Shown: positions 62,788-64,000 of the stretch, one piece after another
Numbering within the stretch: the first letter of the stretch is position 1
Layout of the letters: each line of letters starts with the position of its first letter
NCBI RefSeq assembly: GCF_900188415.1
Contig: NZ_FZNV01000003.1
Location: forward strand, 434,001 to 498,000
Reading direction: 5' to 3'
Source: Maribacter sedimenticola
GTDB taxonomy: Bacteria > Bacteroidota > Bacteroidia > Flavobacteriales > Flavobacteriaceae
Length of the DNA: 64,000 nucleotides
Notes under the pieces: model-generated
Told to the model about the DNA's origin: nothing
The model's database searches: none
Seen by the model: only the letters and a program-made list of their open reading frames with translations
Position numbers and translations under genes: made by a program

Positions 62788-63258
62788 TTAGTGCCATTTC
62801 TTAAAAGGGTTTTTACTCAATTGGGAATTATAATATTTAATTATGCCCGTAACCTCTTCACCCAACCAACTGGGTTTTTTAAATGATTCGTTTTCCGATT
62901 CCAGTTCTACCTCTGCAATGGTTAAACCCTCATTATCCCCAAAAAACTCATCCACTTCATATATATGCTTACCTAAAGGAACGTCATATCGGCATTTTTC
63001 AAGTACTCCTTTTTCACACAATTTCAATAACTCTTCAGCATCTACTACAGAAATTTCCTTTTCCCATTCAAATCTGGATGTGCCCGAAGCATTGGATTTC
63101 CCCTTTACGGTAATAAAGCCTAAATCTCCCTTTATTCTAATTCTAACCGTTCTGTTGGGGTCTGTATTTAAAAAGCCTTGTACTATTCTAGTTTTAGACC
63201 TTGCTTCAGATTTATAATCTTCTGATCTGACCAAAAACTTACGTTCTATTTCTATCAT
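62788..63258 (-). CDS. CYTH-domain protein (triphosphate-tunnel family)
   Basis: 156-residue CYTH-family protein. The N-terminal ExExK signature is visible as IEIERKF (residues 2-8). Alternating Arg/Lys and Glu strands follow (RTVRIRIKGDLGFITVKGKS, then FEWEKEISV, then IAEVELESE), which line the triphosphate tunnel. Members include tripolyphosphatase, thiamine triphosphatase and class IV adenylate cyclase; short bacterial ones mostly hydrolyse tripolyphosphate. The ATG at 63258 (MIEIERKF) was chosen over a frame extension to 63318 that overlaps dinB. Confidence 0.92.
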   Translation of the reverse strand: MIEIERKFLVRSEDYKSEARSKTRIVQGFLNTDPNRTVRIRIKGDLGFITVKGKSNASGTSRFEWEKEISVVDAEELLKLCEKGVLEKCRYDVPLGKHIYEVDEFFGDNEGLTIAEVELESENESFKKPSWLGEEVTGIIKYYNSQLSKNPFKKWH

Positions 63259-63299
63259 TTGAATGGGTAAAACTTCTATCCATAAACTAAGATAAGTCT

Positions 63300-63307
63300 T
63301 AAATTTG
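63300..63307 (+). promoter_or_regulatory. Putative -7 box for dinB (TAAATTTG)
   Basis: Exact TAnnTTTG match that ends only 3 bases before the ATG at 63311. Transcription would start near 63312-63315, so it suggests ATG 63323 as the real start, or a leaderless message. Confidence 0.45.
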
Positions 63308-63310
63308 CTT

Positions 63311-64000
63311 ATGCCCAATGAAATGCCTCTTCGAAAAATTATCCATGTGGATATGGATGCATTTTATGCGTCCGTAGAAGAGTTGGACAACCCAGAATTA
63401 AAGGGCAAACCCTTGGCCGTTGGTGGCAGTGAGAAAAGAGGCGTGGTATCGGCAGCTAATTATGAAGCCCGTAAGTATGGTGTGCGTAGTGCCATGAGCG
63501 GATTTCAAGCTAGAAAAAACTGCCCTCACCTTACTTTTGTAAAACCACGGTTTGATCGTTATAAGGAAATCTCAAAACAAATACGGGCCATTTTCTTTGA
63601 ATACACAGATTTGGTAGAACCATTGTCGCTTGATGAAGCATACCTAGATGTAACCGTAAATAAAAAAGGAAACCCTTCTGCCACTATGCTTGCCACAGAA
63701 ATTCGGCAACGTATTCTAGAAAAAACAGGCTTAAATGCATCCGCAGGAATCTCGATCAATAAATTTATAGCCAAAGTAGCAAGTGATATCAATAAACCTA
63801 ACGGACAAAAAACGGTTAATCCAGAAGAGGTAATTCCGTTTTTAGAAAATTTAGATATACGTAAGTTTTATGGCGTTGGTAAGGTTACTGCAGAAAAAAT
63901 GTATAAGCTGGGCATTTTTACTGGCAAGGACTTAAAATCGAAATCCATTGAATTTCTTGCCGAAAATTTTGGCAAAAGCGGACCATACTATTATCATGTA
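63311..64000 (+). CDS. dinB: DNA polymerase IV, 3' end cut by window edge
   Basis: Y-family translesion polymerase; 230 codons are visible of about 360-400. The catalytic motifs are intact: VDMDAFYASVEELD (about 11-24, first metal Asp) and SLDEAYLDV near 105 (second Asp/Glu), followed by AGISINKFIAKVASDINKPNGQ near 140 and the helix-hairpin-helix YGVGKVTAEKMYKLGI near 185. Two starts are possible, ATG 63311 (MPNEMPLRK) and ATG 63323 (MPLRKIIHV); the -7 box so close upstream favours 63323. It diverges from the CYTH gene. Confidence 0.95.
   Translation, partial: MPNEMPLRKIIHVDMDAFYASVEELDNPELKGKPLAVGGSEKRGVVSAANYEARKYGVRSAMSGFQARKNCPHLTFVKPRFDRYKEISKQIRAIFFEYTDLVEPLSLDEAYLDVTVNKKGNPSATMLATEIRQRILEKTGLNASAGISINKFIAKVASDINKPNGQKTVNPEEVIPFLENLDIRKFYGVGKVTAEKMYKLGIFTGKDLKSKSIEFLAENFGKSGPYYYHV

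Overview
The window looks like a chromosomal stretch of a marine-type member of the Flavobacteriaceae (Bacteroidetes). The evidence is low to moderate GC, many promoter -7 boxes of the form TAnnTTTG, a TonB-dependent receptor with an N-terminal carboxypeptidase-regulatory-like domain, many short lipoproteins, a complete MoxR/Bat locus, and an IleRS with GIHH/KMSKR signatures. I see no prophage, integrase, transposase, CRISPR array, rRNA or canonical tRNA. Most of it is ordinary housekeeping and metabolic sequence in short operons of mixed orientation.

Layout, left part. 1-12.1 kb: ileS (cut by the left edge), an Ala/Glu-rich lipoprotein, a heme-type TonB receptor overlapping recO, NADP-type glutamate dehydrogenase, a cystathionine gamma-synthase-family enzyme, a DUF3298-like lipoprotein, a DinB-fold protein, and an ArsC/Spx-like protein overlapping an EamA permease. 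12.1-23.1 kb: a GntR/FCD regulator, acyl-CoA thioesterase, nitronate monooxygenase, YheT-type hydrolase, lipoprotein cytochrome c, DsbA/FrnE-type and thioredoxin proteins, a lactonase-like lipoprotein, a SulP permease, a PhyH-family dioxygenase divergent from an AraC regulator, and a DUF421 membrane protein. 23.1-29.6 kb: a lipoprotein with an internal duplication, the glycerol-3-phosphate genes gpsA, glpD and glpK, and a conserved hypothetical divergent from a CvpA-family gene.

Middle part. 29.7-35.8 kb: two CAP-domain lipoproteins separated by a hairpin-rich spacer, 3-hydroxyanthranilate dioxygenase with DUF1304, an ALDH7-type dehydrogenase, then the only long non-coding stretch (33679-34255), then an OmpA protein paired with a helix-hairpin-helix membrane protein. 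35.9-46 kb: an acyl-ACP desaturase; an apparent three-gene unit of an SPFH/GYF protein, a zinc-ribbon membrane protein and a PPP-type phosphatase; a fructokinase-amylosucrase pair that could split sucrose and phosphorylate the fructose; and an aldo/keto reductase, SDR and AlbA_2 operon.

Right part. 46.1-55.2 kb: eight tightly packed genes, moxR, DUF58, a two-TM protein and batA-E. 55.2-60.8 kb: a small secreted protein, SulP, UspA-like, beta-carbonic anhydrase, SulP; this reads as an inorganic-carbon uptake and interconversion cluster. 60.8-64 kb: pheS, two hypotheticals, a CYTH protein and dinB (cut by the right edge).

The strongest unexplained signal is at 33687-33797. A sequence there folds into a compact four-way junction closed by a 14-bp stem, with G-U wobbles that fit transcription from the + strand, and an identical ATTAA pentamer abuts each end of the closing stem. 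It could be a structured non-coding RNA, a small non-autonomous mobile element, or both. A second, weaker fold (34023-34122) lies in the presumed leader of the OmpA gene.
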